DNA from: Anaerolineales bacterium UBA5069
GTDB taxonomy: Bacteria > Chloroflexota > Anaerolineae > Caldilineales > Caldilineaceae
Assembly: GCA_002415895.1 (NCBI GenBank)
Contig: DIAV01000335.1
Coordinates: 11,145 to 24,472, forward strand
Direction: 5' to 3'
DNA: 13,328 nucleotides
Part shown: piece by piece, positions 1-7,752 of the stretch
Layout of the letters: each line of letters begins with the position of its first letter
Position numbering within the stretch: the first letter of the stretch is position 1
Translations under genes and position numbers: made by a program
Notes under the pieces: model-generated
Database searches by the model: none
Told to the model about the DNA's origin: nothing
Seen by the model: only the letters and a program-made list of their open reading frames with translations

Positions 1-1143
1 GCCAAGGCGCTCCACCACGAGGCCGACCTCATCATTATGGATGAGCCGACGTCGTCGCTGAGCATCCGTGAAATTGACTACCTCTTTGCCATCATTGAGG
101 AACTCAAGTCGTCGGGCGTCGCAATTGTCTATATCAGCCACCATCTGGAGGAGACCTTTGCCGTCGCAGACCGCATTACGGTGCTGCGCGATGGCGCATA
201 TGTGGGCACATGGTCCAGCCACGCGCTTGATGTGGATCGCCTCATTCGCCTGATGGTGGGGCGCGACTTGTCGGAGAAATTCCCCAAAGAGCTTGCGCCG
301 CGCACAGGTGAGGTGCTGCGCGTGGAAGGGCTGACGCAGGGCACGCGCCTGCGCAACATGAGCTTCAGCGCCTATGGTGGCGAGGTGCTTGGGATTGCCG
401 GACTGGTGGGCGCGGGGCGCACTGAACTGGCGCGCGCCATCTTTGGCGCCGACCGAATTGACGCGGGCAACATCTTCGTTGACGGCAAAGCAGTCACGAT
501 TCGCAGCCCGCGTGACGCCATCAACCATGGCATTGCGCTGCTGACGGAAGATCGCAAGCAGCAGGGGCTTGTGCTCAAAATGTCCACCGGCCAGAACATT
601 ACGATGGCCGTGCTGGGACGGTTGACGCGCGGCCTCTTTACCAACAGCCGCAAAGAGCATGAGCTGGCGCAGGGCTATATGGACAGCATGGCCATTCGCG
701 CCTCCAGCCAGGATCAGCTTGCCATCAATCTATCGGGCGGCACGCAGCAGAAGGTTGTGCTGAGCAAGTGGATGGCCACGCAGCCGCGCGTTCTCATCTT
801 TGATGAACCGACGCGCGGCATTGACGTGGGAGCCAAGGTTGAAATCTACAAGCTTATCAACGAACTTGCGCGCAACGGCGTAGCGATCCTCATGATCTCC
901 TCCGAGTTGCCCGAAGTGCTGGGCATGGCGGACAGGATCATGGTTATCCACCAGGGGCAGGTTGCCGGCTTCCTGAATCGTGAAGAAGCGACCGAGGAGC
1001 GCATTATGGAAATGGCAACGGGCAGCAGCATGGCCAATTCGGTGCTCGCTGCGGCCATGGCTGCGTCGCCCATTTCAAGTTTGAGTGAACGTATCGATTC
1101 TTCCGATGCTGCACCCACTGCGCAGGACAATGCACATGAGTGA
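1..1143 (+). CDS. Sugar ABC transporter ATP-binding protein (RbsA/MglA type), 5' end missing
   Basis: This is the cytosolic ATPase of a monosaccharide importer, with two nucleotide-binding domains in one chain. The frame is open from base 1, so roughly 120 residues, including the first Walker A, lie left of the window. Visible in order are the first Walker B LIIMDEPT (28-51) and H-loop VYISHH (127-144). The second domain has a Walker A-like [10 protein letters not shown] with Arg in place of Lys (400-429), the signature LSGGTQQ (730-750), Walker B VLIFDEPT (790-813), and ISSELPEV where the H-loop His is replaced. A degenerate second ATP site is normal for RbsA/MglA proteins, so it is not a sign of decay. 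After the usual end near MEMATG there is an extra Ala/Ser-rich tail of about 40 residues. The stop overlaps the permease start by 8 bases, consistent with translational coupling. Substrate is probably a pentose or hexose; it cannot be specified. Confidence 0.95.
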   Translation, partial: AKALHHEADLIIMDEPTSSLSIREIDYLFAIIEELKSSGVAIVYISHHLEETFAVADRITVLRDGAYVGTWSSHALDVDRLIRLMVGRDLSEKFPKELAPRTGEVLRVEGLTQGTRLRNMSFSAYGGEVLGIAGLVGAGRTELARAIFGADRIDAGNIFVDGKAVTIRSPRDAINHGIALLTEDRKQQGLVLKMSTGQNITMAVLGRLTRGLFTNSRKEHELAQGYMDSMAIRASSQDQLAINLSGGTQQKVVLSKWMATQPRVLIFDEPTRGIDVGAKVEIYKLINELARNGVAILMISSELPEVLGMADRIMVIHQGQVAGFLNREEATEERIMEMATGSSMANSVLAAAMAASPISSLSERIDSSDAAPTAQDNAHE

Positions 1144-2185
1144 GAGTACGCTGGTTGCGCCCACCGAACGCGGCGGCAACGTCTTTGGGCGTGTGATCTC
1201 GGCCCTGGGGCCGCTGCTCGTCTTTATGGCACTTTTCGCCCTGCTCTTTGCCATGGCGCCCGCCTTTCGCAAGCCTACAAGCTGGGCACTGCTCATGCTC
1301 GAGGCGTCTGCGATTGGCCTGGTGGCGGCAGGGCAGACCTTTGTCATCCTCACCGGCGGCATTGACCTTTCGGTTGAGGCGATGGTCTCCTTTTCGGGCG
1401 TGCTCGCCGCGATTTTAATTTCAGGGAGCAATGTGGCGGGCGGGCAACTTGCGCTGGGTATGCCGGCGTGGGCGGGTATGCTCATTGCCGTGCTTGCAGG
1501 TGGGATGATTGGCCTGGTTCAGGGTCTCATTATTACGGGGTTAAATATCAATCCATTTATTGTGACGCTGGGTTTTCGTTCAATCCTGCTTGGTGTGGCG
1601 CTGGTCGCGACGCGCGGCGCGGGCATCAACATCGGGCGTGGCCCCTTTGTTGAGTTCATTACGAGCAATGTCAATGTAGGCATTGTGCGGCTGCCCATGC
1701 CACTCATCATCATGGTGGTTGTCTACTTCATTTCATGGATTATCCTGCGCCAAACCAAGCTGGGGCGCTATACCTATGCGATTGGCGGCAACGAGACGGC
1801 GACGCGCCTTTCGGGCATAAATGTGGACTGGTACAAGATGCTGATCTACGGCATCAGTAGCCTCTTTGCGGCGCTGGCGGGCGTCATCGTCATGGCGCGC
1901 CTGCAGTCGGGTGCGTATCAGAACGGTACAAATATGACCCTGATTTCGGTGGCCGCGGTGGTGATTGGCGGCACGGCGCTCTCTGGCGGCGTGGGCGGCA
2001 TTTGGGGCACGCTGGTGGGCGTCTTCATTCTGCGTATTGTGGAGCAGGGGCTTGTTTACATGAATGTGCCCAGCAACGCCAAGGAAATTGTGATTGGCGC
2101 AATTATCGTGCTGGCTGTGGCGCTGGATGTCATCCGGCGGGGCGAAGTGCGCTGGCTGCGTTTCAACAGACGGCGCACCGCGTAG
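1136..2185 (+). CDS. Sugar ABC transporter permease (RbsC type)
   Basis: This is an integral membrane permease of the BPD_transp_2 family, 349 residues, and should form the channel paired with the upstream ATPase. Family hallmarks are [17 protein letters not shown] in the N-terminal third, [19 protein letters not shown] in the middle, and [21 protein letters not shown] followed by [11 protein letters not shown] near the C-terminus. Many hydrophobic segments alternate with short loops, and the length is normal. The frame is open back to a GTG at 1085, deep inside the ATPase gene. I prefer the ATG at 1136 because AGGAC at 1124-1128 lies 7 bases upstream and the resulting ATPase/permease overlap (8 bases) is typical of coupled genes. 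ATG 1130 is an alternative with a poorer ribosome-site distance. Confidence 0.94.
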   Translation: MSESTLVAPTERGGNVFGRVISALGPLLVFMALFALLFAMAPAFRKPTSWALLMLEASAIGLVAAGQTFVILTGGIDLSVEAMVSFSGVLAAILISGSNVAGGQLALGMPAWAGMLIAVLAGGMIGLVQGLIITGLNINPFIVTLGFRSILLGVALVATRGAGINIGRGPFVEFITSNVNVGIVRLPMPLIIMVVVYFISWIILRQTKLGRYTYAIGGNETATRLSGINVDWYKMLIYGISSLFAALAGVIVMARLQSGAYQNGTNMTLISVAAVVIGGTALSGGVGGIWGTLVGVFILRIVEQGLVYMNVPSNAKEIVIGAIIVLAVALDVIRRGEVRWLRFNRRRTA

Positions 2186-2204
2186 TGCCTACAGGCGGGT
2201 TGTC

Positions 2205-2221
2205 ATGCGCTTCCTGCGCAT
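2205..2221 (+). other. Small stem-loop between permease and binding-protein genes
   Basis: ATGCGC (2205-2210) and GCGCAT (2216-2221) are perfect inverted arms with a 5-base loop, lying 20 bases after the permease stop. There is no T-run, so it is unlikely to terminate. In sugar importer operons a hairpin here may protect the upstream mRNA or set a different expression level for the binding protein; that role is inference. The rest of the 102-base gap shows nothing else convincing apart from the binding-protein ribosome site. Confidence 0.3.
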
Positions 2222-2273
2222 TGGAGCTTTGCAGTCACACTTGAGCAGTTTCCTTTTGTCTATGGCAGTTGAA

Positions 2274-2279
2274 AGGAAG
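2274..2279 (+). promoter_or_regulatory. Ribosome-binding site of the sugar-binding lipoprotein
   Basis: AGGAAG ends 8 bases before the ATG at 2288 and decides this start over the in-frame ATG at 2300. Confidence 0.7.
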
Positions 2280-2287
2280 AGTGAGTC

Positions 2288-3403
2288 ATGCAGCGACACA
2301 TGAGATTGTTTGGCATTTTGGCGGTCTTTGCAATGGTGATGCTCTTGTCGGCCTGTGCTGTGCCGACGGCGGCGCCTGCCGCTGCGCCGGCCGACACAGC
2401 CGCAGAGCCCGCCGCTCCTGCTGAGGCAGCCGCCCCCGCGGGCGAGGCGCGCAATGTGGGCTTTGTGCCCCCTGCGCTCACGAGCCCCTTCCACGTTGCC
2501 ACCGTGGACGGTGCGACGGCGCGTGCCGAAGAACTGGGCTGGACAATTGACGTGCAGGCGCCCGCGAGTGAGGGCGACTTCCAGGCGTTTGTAACAACCG
2601 TGCAGCAACTGCTCGAGAAGGGCGTTGACGCGCTCAGCATCAACCCGATTGGCACCGACTCGGCTGTAACGGCCGTGAAGGCTGCCAACGAGAAGGGTGT
2701 GCCGATTCTGGCGCACAACTTCATCACACCCTTCACCGAAGGTGACGTTGTGACCTACATTGGCTATGACCAATGGGGCGGCGCCGAGAAGCTGGCGGCC
2801 TACAGTTGCGAGCTCATCGCCGGGAAGTATGGCGTGTCGGCCGCCGAGACGAAAGGCCAGGTCTACATCCTGACAGGCATCGACAGCATTTTCTCGCACC
2901 GGCGCACGGGTGGCTTCAAGGCCGGCCTTGAGAAGAATTGCCCGAATGTGGAGATTGTTGGCGAGCAGACGGGCGAGTGGCTGCGCACCAAGGGGCAGGA
3001 AGTGGCCGCGATTGCGCTGCAGCAATTCCCCGACATTGACGTCTTCTATGGCAATAGTGACGAAATGGCCATTGGCGCGGCGCTTGCCGCCGAGCAACTG
3101 GGCCTCGTCATTAACGAGGACTTCTTTGCCGTGGGCATTGACGGCAATGTCCCGACACTGGACTTGCTGAAGGAAGGTAAGTTCAGCGCGACGCTGGGTG
3201 TGGATCCCTATCGCATGGGCGTGACGGTGATCGATCAGATGCAGAAGGTGCTCAACGGCGAAGACGTGCCGGAGATTACCCTGACTCCGTCAGTTGTCGT
3301 AACACCGGCGAACCTGCAGGACTATCTCGACGGCAAGCTCTGGACAGAGCCGGTTGCCGGCGCAGCCGAAATGGACAACGACCTGCCGACCGTTCCGGAA
3401 TAG
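2288..3403 (+). CDS. Sugar ABC transporter substrate-binding lipoprotein (Peripl_BP_4)
   Basis: This 371-residue extracytoplasmic sugar-binding protein should deliver ligand to the upstream permease. Residues 1-23 form a lipoprotein signal: Met-Arg start, a hydrophobic stretch, and a lipobox L20-S21-A22-C23. Cys23 would be lipidated and anchored to the membrane. Residues 24-54 are an Ala/Pro/Glu tether, common in Chloroflexota binding proteins. The type-I periplasmic-binding fold starts at [16 protein letters not shown] and includes [23 protein letters not shown] and [14 protein letters not shown], all typical of the ribose/galactose/xylose-binding cluster. The start at 2288 has a good ribosome site. 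The ligand cannot be told from sequence alone. Placing the binding protein last rather than first in the operon is somewhat unusual. A terminator follows 37 bases after the stop. Confidence 0.94.
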   Translation: MQRHMRLFGILAVFAMVMLLSACAVPTAAPAAAPADTAAEPAAPAEAAAPAGEARNVGFVPPALTSPFHVATVDGATARAEELGWTIDVQAPASEGDFQAFVTTVQQLLEKGVDALSINPIGTDSAVTAVKAANEKGVPILAHNFITPFTEGDVVTYIGYDQWGGAEKLAAYSCELIAGKYGVSAAETKGQVYILTGIDSIFSHRRTGGFKAGLEKNCPNVEIVGEQTGEWLRTKGQEVAAIALQQFPDIDVFYGNSDEMAIGAALAAEQLGLVINEDFFAVGIDGNVPTLDLLKEGKFSATLGVDPYRMGVTVIDQMQKVLNGEDVPEITLTPSVVVTPANLQDYLDGKLWTEPVAGAAEMDNDLPTVPE

Positions 3404-3440
3404 ACTTTCCGCCGCCACCTGGTGTGCTGTTGTGCAGTAA

Positions 3441-3484
3441 GTGAAAAAGTCCGCCCCCAGATGTTTGGGGGCGGACTTTTTCAC
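3441..3484 (+). terminator. Strong rho-independent terminator after the sugar importer operon
   Basis: Perfect 19-bp inverted repeat: arms 3441-3459 and 3466-3484, loop GATGTT. A GC core (CCGCCCCC/GGGGGCGG) is flanked by an A5 tract on the left and a T5 tract on the right, so it could work in both directions. It lies 37 bases after the binding-protein stop and insulates the CHAT gene downstream. Confidence 0.9.
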
Positions 3485-3488
3485 AGCC

Positions 3489-3517
3489 TTGCGGTGCGTA
3501 ATATTGTATGGTATAGG
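3489..3517 (+). promoter_or_regulatory. Candidate promoter of the CHAT-domain gene
   Basis: TTGCGG (3489-3494) and TATAGG (3512-3517) are separated by 17 bases, right after the terminator. Matches to the sigma-70 consensus are 3/6 and 4/6, so this is weak. Its position between a strong terminator and the next gene is what makes it worth listing. Confidence 0.3.
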
Positions 3518-3578
3518 TTGGCGCGCCTCCGAATCGCTCGGCAGCGCAGCTGTGCGTGCTATGCAGCCGGAGGTGACT

Positions 3579-5666
3579 GTGCCGCGTACCTATGACGACT
3601 TTATACTTGACATAAGCAACAGCGATGAGCATGGCTACACGCTGCGCGTCGTGCATTCGAGTGCGGGCGAGTTCTCGACTCCCTATGTCTTTCCATTTGA
3701 TAGCGCCGCGCTGCAGGTGCGCCTGAAAGACCTGCAAATCGCACTCCTGCGCAGCGGCGGCGCCCGGCGCAGCGTTTTGCTGCCCGAGGAGGCGACCGTA
3801 CAGGAGTTCGGCGCCGCCCTCTATGACTCGATCTTTGCTGGTGAGGTTCGTTCGCTGCTGGAAACAAGCCGACGCACCGCTGCCAGTACAGGGCAGGGGC
3901 TGCGCCTGCGGCTGCGGTTTCAGTCGGCGGAAATGGCCGCGTTGCCCTGGGAGTACATGTTTGACAAGCGCATTGGTGATTTCGTGGCGCTGGCTGTGGA
4001 TATGCCGATTGTACGCCATTTGCCCATCATCGCCGCTGCGGAACCGCTCACAGTGCAGCCACCGTTGCGCGTGCTCGGCATGATTGCCGCGCCGGCCAAC
4101 CTGCCTCCAATTGATGTACGTGCTGAACAGGCTACAGTGGCCAGGGCGTTGAGGAAGCTGACGGCGCAAGGCCTCGTTACGCTTGAATGGGTGGAAGGGC
4201 AAAGCTGGCGCGCGTTGCGCCAGCGCATGCGCGAAGAACAGTGGCACGTTGTCCACTTCATGGGCCATGGCAGCTTTGATGCCACGCAAAGTGAAGGCAT
4301 TCTCTATTTCGCTGACGATGATGGCCAGGCCGACGCGCTGACAGCTACCGAGTTCAACCGCATTCTTGCGGGCAGCCAGGCGCTCCGCCTGGTGTTGCTG
4401 AATGCCTGCCTCGGTGCGGGCGGCGATATTCAGGATATTTTCTCAAGTACTGCTGCCACACTCGTGCGTGGCGGCGTGCCCGCCGTCATTGCCATGCAGT
4501 ACGAAATCACAGACACAGCTGCGACAGAGTTTGCGCGCACTTTCTATGAGGCGCTGGTGGACGGCTTGCCGGTTGATGCCGCTGTGGACGAGGCGCGACG
4601 AGCCATCAGCGTCAGCGTCTCCAATTCATTGGAGTGGGGCATCCCGGTGCTCTTTATGCGCTCTGCGGATGGGCACATTTTCGATCTGGACGCGCACCTC
4701 GAGCGTGTGCCGGCACGCGCCACGGATTCAGTCCCTGGTCGCACAGCAGATCCATCGCACGTGCCGGCGCCGCACGAGGCGCCGAGCGAGCTTGGGCGCG
4801 CCGACGCACAAGGTGACAACGGGCGCACAAAGTTGCGCAGCTGGTGGGCAATTGGCGTCGTGATTGCTGTACTGCTTGCAGCCGGCGTGTGGTATGCAAT
4901 GAGCCGCAATCAAACGCCAGGCGTCACGCCGCCGCCCAGCAATGCGGCTGCGCTCTCTGCTGACAGCGACGGCGATGGCCTGCTCGATGACGATGAAGTG
5001 GCAACATACAAGACGGACCCGCGCAACAGCGACACAGACGGCGACCAGGTGAGCGACCTAGAGGAGCTGCGCATCTGGCACACCGATCCCCTGAAGGCAG
5101 ATTCGGATGGCAACGGCATCAGTGATAAAGTTGAAATTGAGGCGCGCACTGCTGCCGATTCGCCTGCGCCCGAAATCCAGGCCCCCGAGCTAACCACAGA
5201 TCAGCAGTATGGCTGGAATGTCGAACGGGACAGTGAGAGCGAAGCGTCGGTGATGCTCGTGGACGACGATCCGGCTGCGTGCGCGTTGGCGTGTCGCGAA
5301 TCGACAACGTGTGTGGCGTGGTGGCTGGAGATGAACGCCAGTGGCGCAGCCACGCAATGCCACCTTGCTGCTGAGGCGGGCAGCCCTGTTCCTGATCGAA
5401 TCGGTGCAATTTCGGGAATGAGCGTCGCGATGATTCCGTATTGGAACTGGAATAATCGTCATGCGGGCGCATCCCTGGGCATTGTGAATGCAGCCGACCC
5501 AATGCAGTGCCAGAGCCTTTGCGATCAGAACGCGCAGTGTGCTGCGTGGGATTTCCGCAAGTCAGTCTGCGGCTCAATCACCGTGCCGGCGTGCAGCCTG
5601 TACGCGACAGGCAACCTTGCATATGACACCTGTTTCGTTGCCGGCTTCGCCTACAGTGATAAGTAG
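3579..5666 (+). CDS. Single-pass membrane CHAT (caspase-like) protein with TSP3 repeats and two PAN-like domains
   Basis: This 695-residue protein is a putative membrane-bound cysteine peptidase. Residues 2-94 are the N-terminal region seen in many CHAT proteins. The CHAT domain spans about 95-371 and has VHFMGHGS with catalytic His230 and VLLNAC with catalytic Cys277. Residues 372-420 are a Pro/Ala/charged linker, and 422-441 one hydrophobic helix with Arg/Lys before it (N-terminus inside). Residues 462-519 hold three DxDxDGxxD calcium-binding repeats. Two PAN/Apple-like domains follow, at about 544-618 and 621-692. Cys277 is the only cysteine before the helix; ten lie after it, all in the PAN-like domains. 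The GTG start is chosen because GGAGG at 3569-3573 sits 5 bases upstream and the family's conserved region begins at once; ATG 3561 is an alternative. The longer frame from GTG 3441 starts inside the terminator and is rejected. Substrate and ligand are unknown. Domain calls are recognition by eye. Confidence 0.9.
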   Translation: MPRTYDDFILDISNSDEHGYTLRVVHSSAGEFSTPYVFPFDSAALQVRLKDLQIALLRSGGARRSVLLPEEATVQEFGAALYDSIFAGEVRSLLETSRRTAASTGQGLRLRLRFQSAEMAALPWEYMFDKRIGDFVALAVDMPIVRHLPIIAAAEPLTVQPPLRVLGMIAAPANLPPIDVRAEQATVARALRKLTAQGLVTLEWVEGQSWRALRQRMREEQWHVVHFMGHGSFDATQSEGILYFADDDGQADALTATEFNRILAGSQALRLVLLNACLGAGGDIQDIFSSTAATLVRGGVPAVIAMQYEITDTAATEFARTFYEALVDGLPVDAAVDEARRAISVSVSNSLEWGIPVLFMRSADGHIFDLDAHLERVPARATDSVPGRTADPSHVPAPHEAPSELGRADAQGDNGRTKLRSWWAIGVVIAVLLAAGVWYAMSRNQTPGVTPPPSNAAALSADSDGDGLLDDDEVATYKTDPRNSDTDGDQVSDLEELRIWHTDPLKADSDGNGISDKVEIEARTAADSPAPEIQAPELTTDQQYGWNVERDSESEASVMLVDDDPAACALACRESTTCVAWWLEMNASGAATQCHLAAEAGSPVPDRIGAISGMSVAMIPYWNWNNRHAGASLGIVNAADPMQCQSLCDQNAQCAAWDFRKSVCGSITVPACSLYATGNLAYDTCFVAGFAYSDK
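4962..5135 (+). repeat. Three thrombospondin type-3 (calcium-binding) repeats within the CHAT protein
   Basis: Encodes DSDGDGLLDDDE, DTDGDQVSDLEE and DSDGNGISDKVE, starting at residues 462, 485 and 508, an exact 23-residue (69-base) period. The DNA of the units has diverged, so this is an old protein-level repeat rather than a recent duplication. It lies just outside the predicted membrane helix and probably forms a calcium-stiffened stalk. Confidence 0.85.
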
Positions 5667-5724
5667 AATGTTTGTAGATTTGTTGATGGCAATGGTCTGA
5701 GGGCGCACGCACAAAGGAGCCTTA

Positions 5725-6150
5725 ATGTTCAAGCGCATCATCGTCGCGGTGGATGGTTCAACGGGCAACGAGCGTATCTTGCTCTTCGCCGAACACCTGG
5801 CACGGGTTGAAAGTGCGGCGCTGGTGGTTGTGCATGCATACATGCCCCCCACGGACTACGAATGGACCGATGGGTGGGAGGCACTGCAGGCGCAGTACAG
5901 CGCCGTTGCGACCGAGGTGGTGGATGATGCGCTGGCCGTCTTCCACGGGGCCCAGCTTGAAGTGGTGGGCGATTTGCGCCAGGGGCCGGCGGCAGAGGCG
6001 CTGCTTTCGGCAGCGCAGGCGCATAGCGCCGACCTGATTGTGATGGGAAGCCGCACCGGCGCGCGCAGTGGCAGCGCTGAAGCCCTGCTGGGCAGTGTCA
6101 GTTCCAGCGTACTTCGCTACGCCGCGTGTCCCGTGCTGATTGTGCCGTAA
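5725..6150 (+). CDS. Universal stress protein (UspA family)
   Basis: This single-domain Usp of 141 residues has normal length. It starts with FKRIIVAVDGST, the first beta strand and nucleotide-binding Asp of the family. Near the C-terminus it has DLIVMGSRTG and LLGSVSSSVLRYAACPVLIVP, which correspond to the ATP-binding G-2x-G-9x-G-S/T loop. Here the glycine spacing is slightly stretched (G-3x-G-10x-G-S), so nucleotide binding is likely but not assured. Usps act in the cytosol in stress survival, usually as dimers. AAAGGAG at 5713-5719, 5 bases before the ATG, sets the start. It begins 58 bases after the CHAT stop with no terminator between, so co-transcription with the CHAT gene is possible. 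Confidence 0.93.
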   Translation: MFKRIIVAVDGSTGNERILLFAEHLARVESAALVVVHAYMPPTDYEWTDGWEALQAQYSAVATEVVDDALAVFHGAQLEVVGDLRQGPAAEALLSAAQAHSADLIVMGSRTGARSGSAEALLGSVSSSVLRYAACPVLIVP

Positions 6151-6172
6151 CGGGGCAAGAGCAGGTAACAAG

Positions 6173-6565
6173 GTGCATGCTTTCAACCCGCGCCGTAACG
6201 CGTTGGATGGCGCACCCTCCTACCCTGACCTCAAGGCGATTCCTGCCTCGCCCGAAGCGGTCTTTATTCTTGCAGGCCTCACAGCCACCGAGATGATTGT
6301 AGACCAGTGGATTGAGCCTGGTGTACGGCATGTGTGGATACACTGCATGATGGAGGTGAAACCCGGGTTGGTGGCGAACCTGACAAGCGTCTCGCCGGAG
6401 GCGGTGCGTCGTTGTCAGGCAAATGGCATTGCCGTAATTCCGGGCAGTTGCCCCAACCAGTTTCTGAAGCCCGATTTCGGCCATGCGATGATGCGCGTAC
6501 TGTGGCGCACGCTGGGTTACTTGAAGCTGCGTGACGTCGTCGCACCCGCAACACCGTCGACCTGA
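6173..6565 (+). CDS. CoA-binding Rossmann-domain protein, apparently N-terminally truncated
   Basis: The product resembles small CoA-binding proteins (CoA_binding_2/YccU-like). Recognisable pieces are KVHAFNPRRNALDG, SYPDLKAIP, GVRHVWIHCMM, GIAVIPGSCPNQF and DFGHAMMRVLWRTLGYL, in the family's order through to a normal C-terminus. The first ~35 residues of such proteins, with the first beta strand, its Gly-containing loop and first helix, are absent. The open frame reaches back only to a TTG at 6140 inside the uspA end, and no other frame over uspA encodes the missing part. Possible starts are GTG 6173 (AGCAGG 7 bases upstream) and TTG 6140. Without the first strand and loop it may not bind CoA, so it is either a decaying gene or a reduced variant. 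Family identity is fairly sure; whether it is functional is not. Confidence 0.7.
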   Translation: MHAFNPRRNALDGAPSYPDLKAIPASPEAVFILAGLTATEMIVDQWIEPGVRHVWIHCMMEVKPGLVANLTSVSPEAVRRCQANGIAVIPGSCPNQFLKPDFGHAMMRVLWRTLGYLKLRDVVAPATPST

Positions 6566-6616
6566 AGCACATTGTGCTGTGATGCCGAGGCCGGCCCGCA
6601 CTGAAGTTTTGTGCGG

Positions 6617-7723
6617 CTACGCAGAAGTCGCCCGTGCCAGCGTGGCGGCGCGGTCTATTTTGCCTGTGCTTGTTTCAGCAAAACGATCTGCATAGTGCAG
6701 CACGCGCGGCGCTTCGTACGGGCCGAGGCGCTCGCGCAACGCGCGCAGCAACGTACCTTGCACATCGTCGGGCCACGACGCGCCCTCCAGGAGCAACACA
6801 ACCATTTGCCCCAGACGCGCGTCAGGCTGCGCGGCGATGGCAAAGCGGCGGCCATCCCATGCGCCGCCAAGCAATTCGGGCAGCAGCGTCTCAAGGACAG
6901 CCTCCAGCGGCTCAATGTGCACCTTGATACCACCCGTGTTCACAACGTTGTCCAACCGCCCCAGCCACACAAAAGAGCCGTCGTTGTGCAGATTCACGAG
7001 GTCATTGGTCTGCACCCAGCCGCCTTCTGTCATTGGCCCTTGAATGGCGAGAGAACCGCGCGCATCAAGGCGCAGTGCCACGCCTGGCAGCGGTATGAAG
7101 GTGTTGCTGCCGGCGGGGCCGCTTAGCCGGCGCAGCGCGACGTGCGTTGCCGTCTCCGTCATGCCATATGTGTGATAAATGGGCGCGTGGAGCGGTGCAA
7201 TGGCTTCTGCCAGCGCACGATTGATGGGACCGCCGCCGACAAGAACGGCGTGCATGGCGTCTACACGCGCGCGCTCGGGCCCGGCGAGCAGGGTCTCCAG
7301 TTGCAGCGGCACAAACGCGGCGAAGTCAATGGCCGCGTCGGCAGGCAGCGCCGCAAGGGGATTAGCCGCCGGCTCCACCAGCGTCATAGCAAGCCCCAGT
7401 TCGAGACCGCGCACGAGCATCATACGGCCTGCGATGGCGTGTACGGGCAGGCAAACGAGGCTGCGCATACCTGAGAGTAGTTCAAGCGCTGCGGCCGTGG
7501 CATGCACGCTTGCGCACATTTGTGTGCGACTGAGCGCAATCGATTTGGGCACGCCGGTTGATCCTGATGTGTCCACCATGAACGATTGCGCAGGCGAGAG
7601 CCACTCGCAGCAAAAGTCAAGCGCCGCCTGTTCGTTTGCAGATGCGTTGGGCAGGGCCGCGCTGGTTGCCAGCGCTGCGGTGTCGAAATGGTGATCGCGA
7701 ATTGTGAGCGTTGCGTTCGTCAT
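6617..7723 (-). CDS. menE: o-Succinylbenzoate-CoA ligase (MenE), compact form
   Basis: MenE activates o-succinylbenzoate with ATP and CoA to OSB-CoA in the cytosol, the substrate of MenB. It belongs to the ANL adenylate-forming family. Visible are the phosphate loop TSGSTGVPK (residues 52-60), YGMTE (186-190), Asp241 in TNDLV, Arg256 in LGRLDNVVNTGG, and the adenylation lysine Lys355 in TSTGKIDR. At 368 residues it is shorter than the 451-residue E. coli enzyme. Most of the N-terminal subdomain upstream of the phosphate loop is lacking, as in other compact MenE enzymes. The frame stays open far upstream into menC, but family similarity starts only after ATG 7723, so that start is used. No clear ribosome site is seen, and TTG about 7758 is an alternative. 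It is last in the operon, 29 bases after menC. Confidence 0.93.
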   Translation of the reverse strand: MTNATLTIRDHHFDTAALATSAALPNASANEQAALDFCCEWLSPAQSFMVDTSGSTGVPKSIALSRTQMCASVHATAAALELLSGMRSLVCLPVHAIAGRMMLVRGLELGLAMTLVEPAANPLAALPADAAIDFAAFVPLQLETLLAGPERARVDAMHAVLVGGGPINRALAEAIAPLHAPIYHTYGMTETATHVALRRLSGPAGSNTFIPLPGVALRLDARGSLAIQGPMTEGGWVQTNDLVNLHNDGSFVWLGRLDNVVNTGGIKVHIEPLEAVLETLLPELLGGAWDGRRFAIAAQPDARLGQMVVLLLEGASWPDDVQGTLLRALRERLGPYEAPRVLHYADRFAETSTGKIDRAATLARATSA

Positions 7724-7752
7724 GACGGTTGTGGCGGCGGTAGTCCACTGAA

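Noticed and set aside
400..429. Walker A lysine replaced by arginine as evidence of a dead ATPase
   Set aside because: A degenerate second nucleotide site is the normal state in RbsA/MglA-type ATPases.
2189..3097. 302-codon - strand frame antisense to the sugar-binding protein
   Set aside because: Arg/Gly-rich low-complexity translation with no motif; it mirrors a well-supported + strand gene and arises from GC-biased third positions.
3441..3578. Upstream extension of the CHAT protein to GTG 3441
   Set aside because: The start lies in the terminator hairpin, has no ribosome site, and encodes no family-like residues before about 3579.
3276..4289. 337-codon - strand frame antisense to the CHAT gene
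   Set aside because: No recognisable domain; it runs through the terminator and opposes a gene with clear catalytic motifs.
3579..5666. CRISPR-linked TPR-CHAT (Craspase-type) or gasdermin-activating defence protease
   Set aside because: No TPR repeats, no CRISPR array or cas gene, and no gasdermin-like neighbour; the ectodomain points to a surface role instead.
6566..6616. Terminator between the convergent CoA-binding ORF and menE
   Set aside because: Only short stems (AGCAC/GTGCT at 6566-6578 and CCGCAC/GTGCGG at 6596-6616) with no T-run after them; not enough to call.
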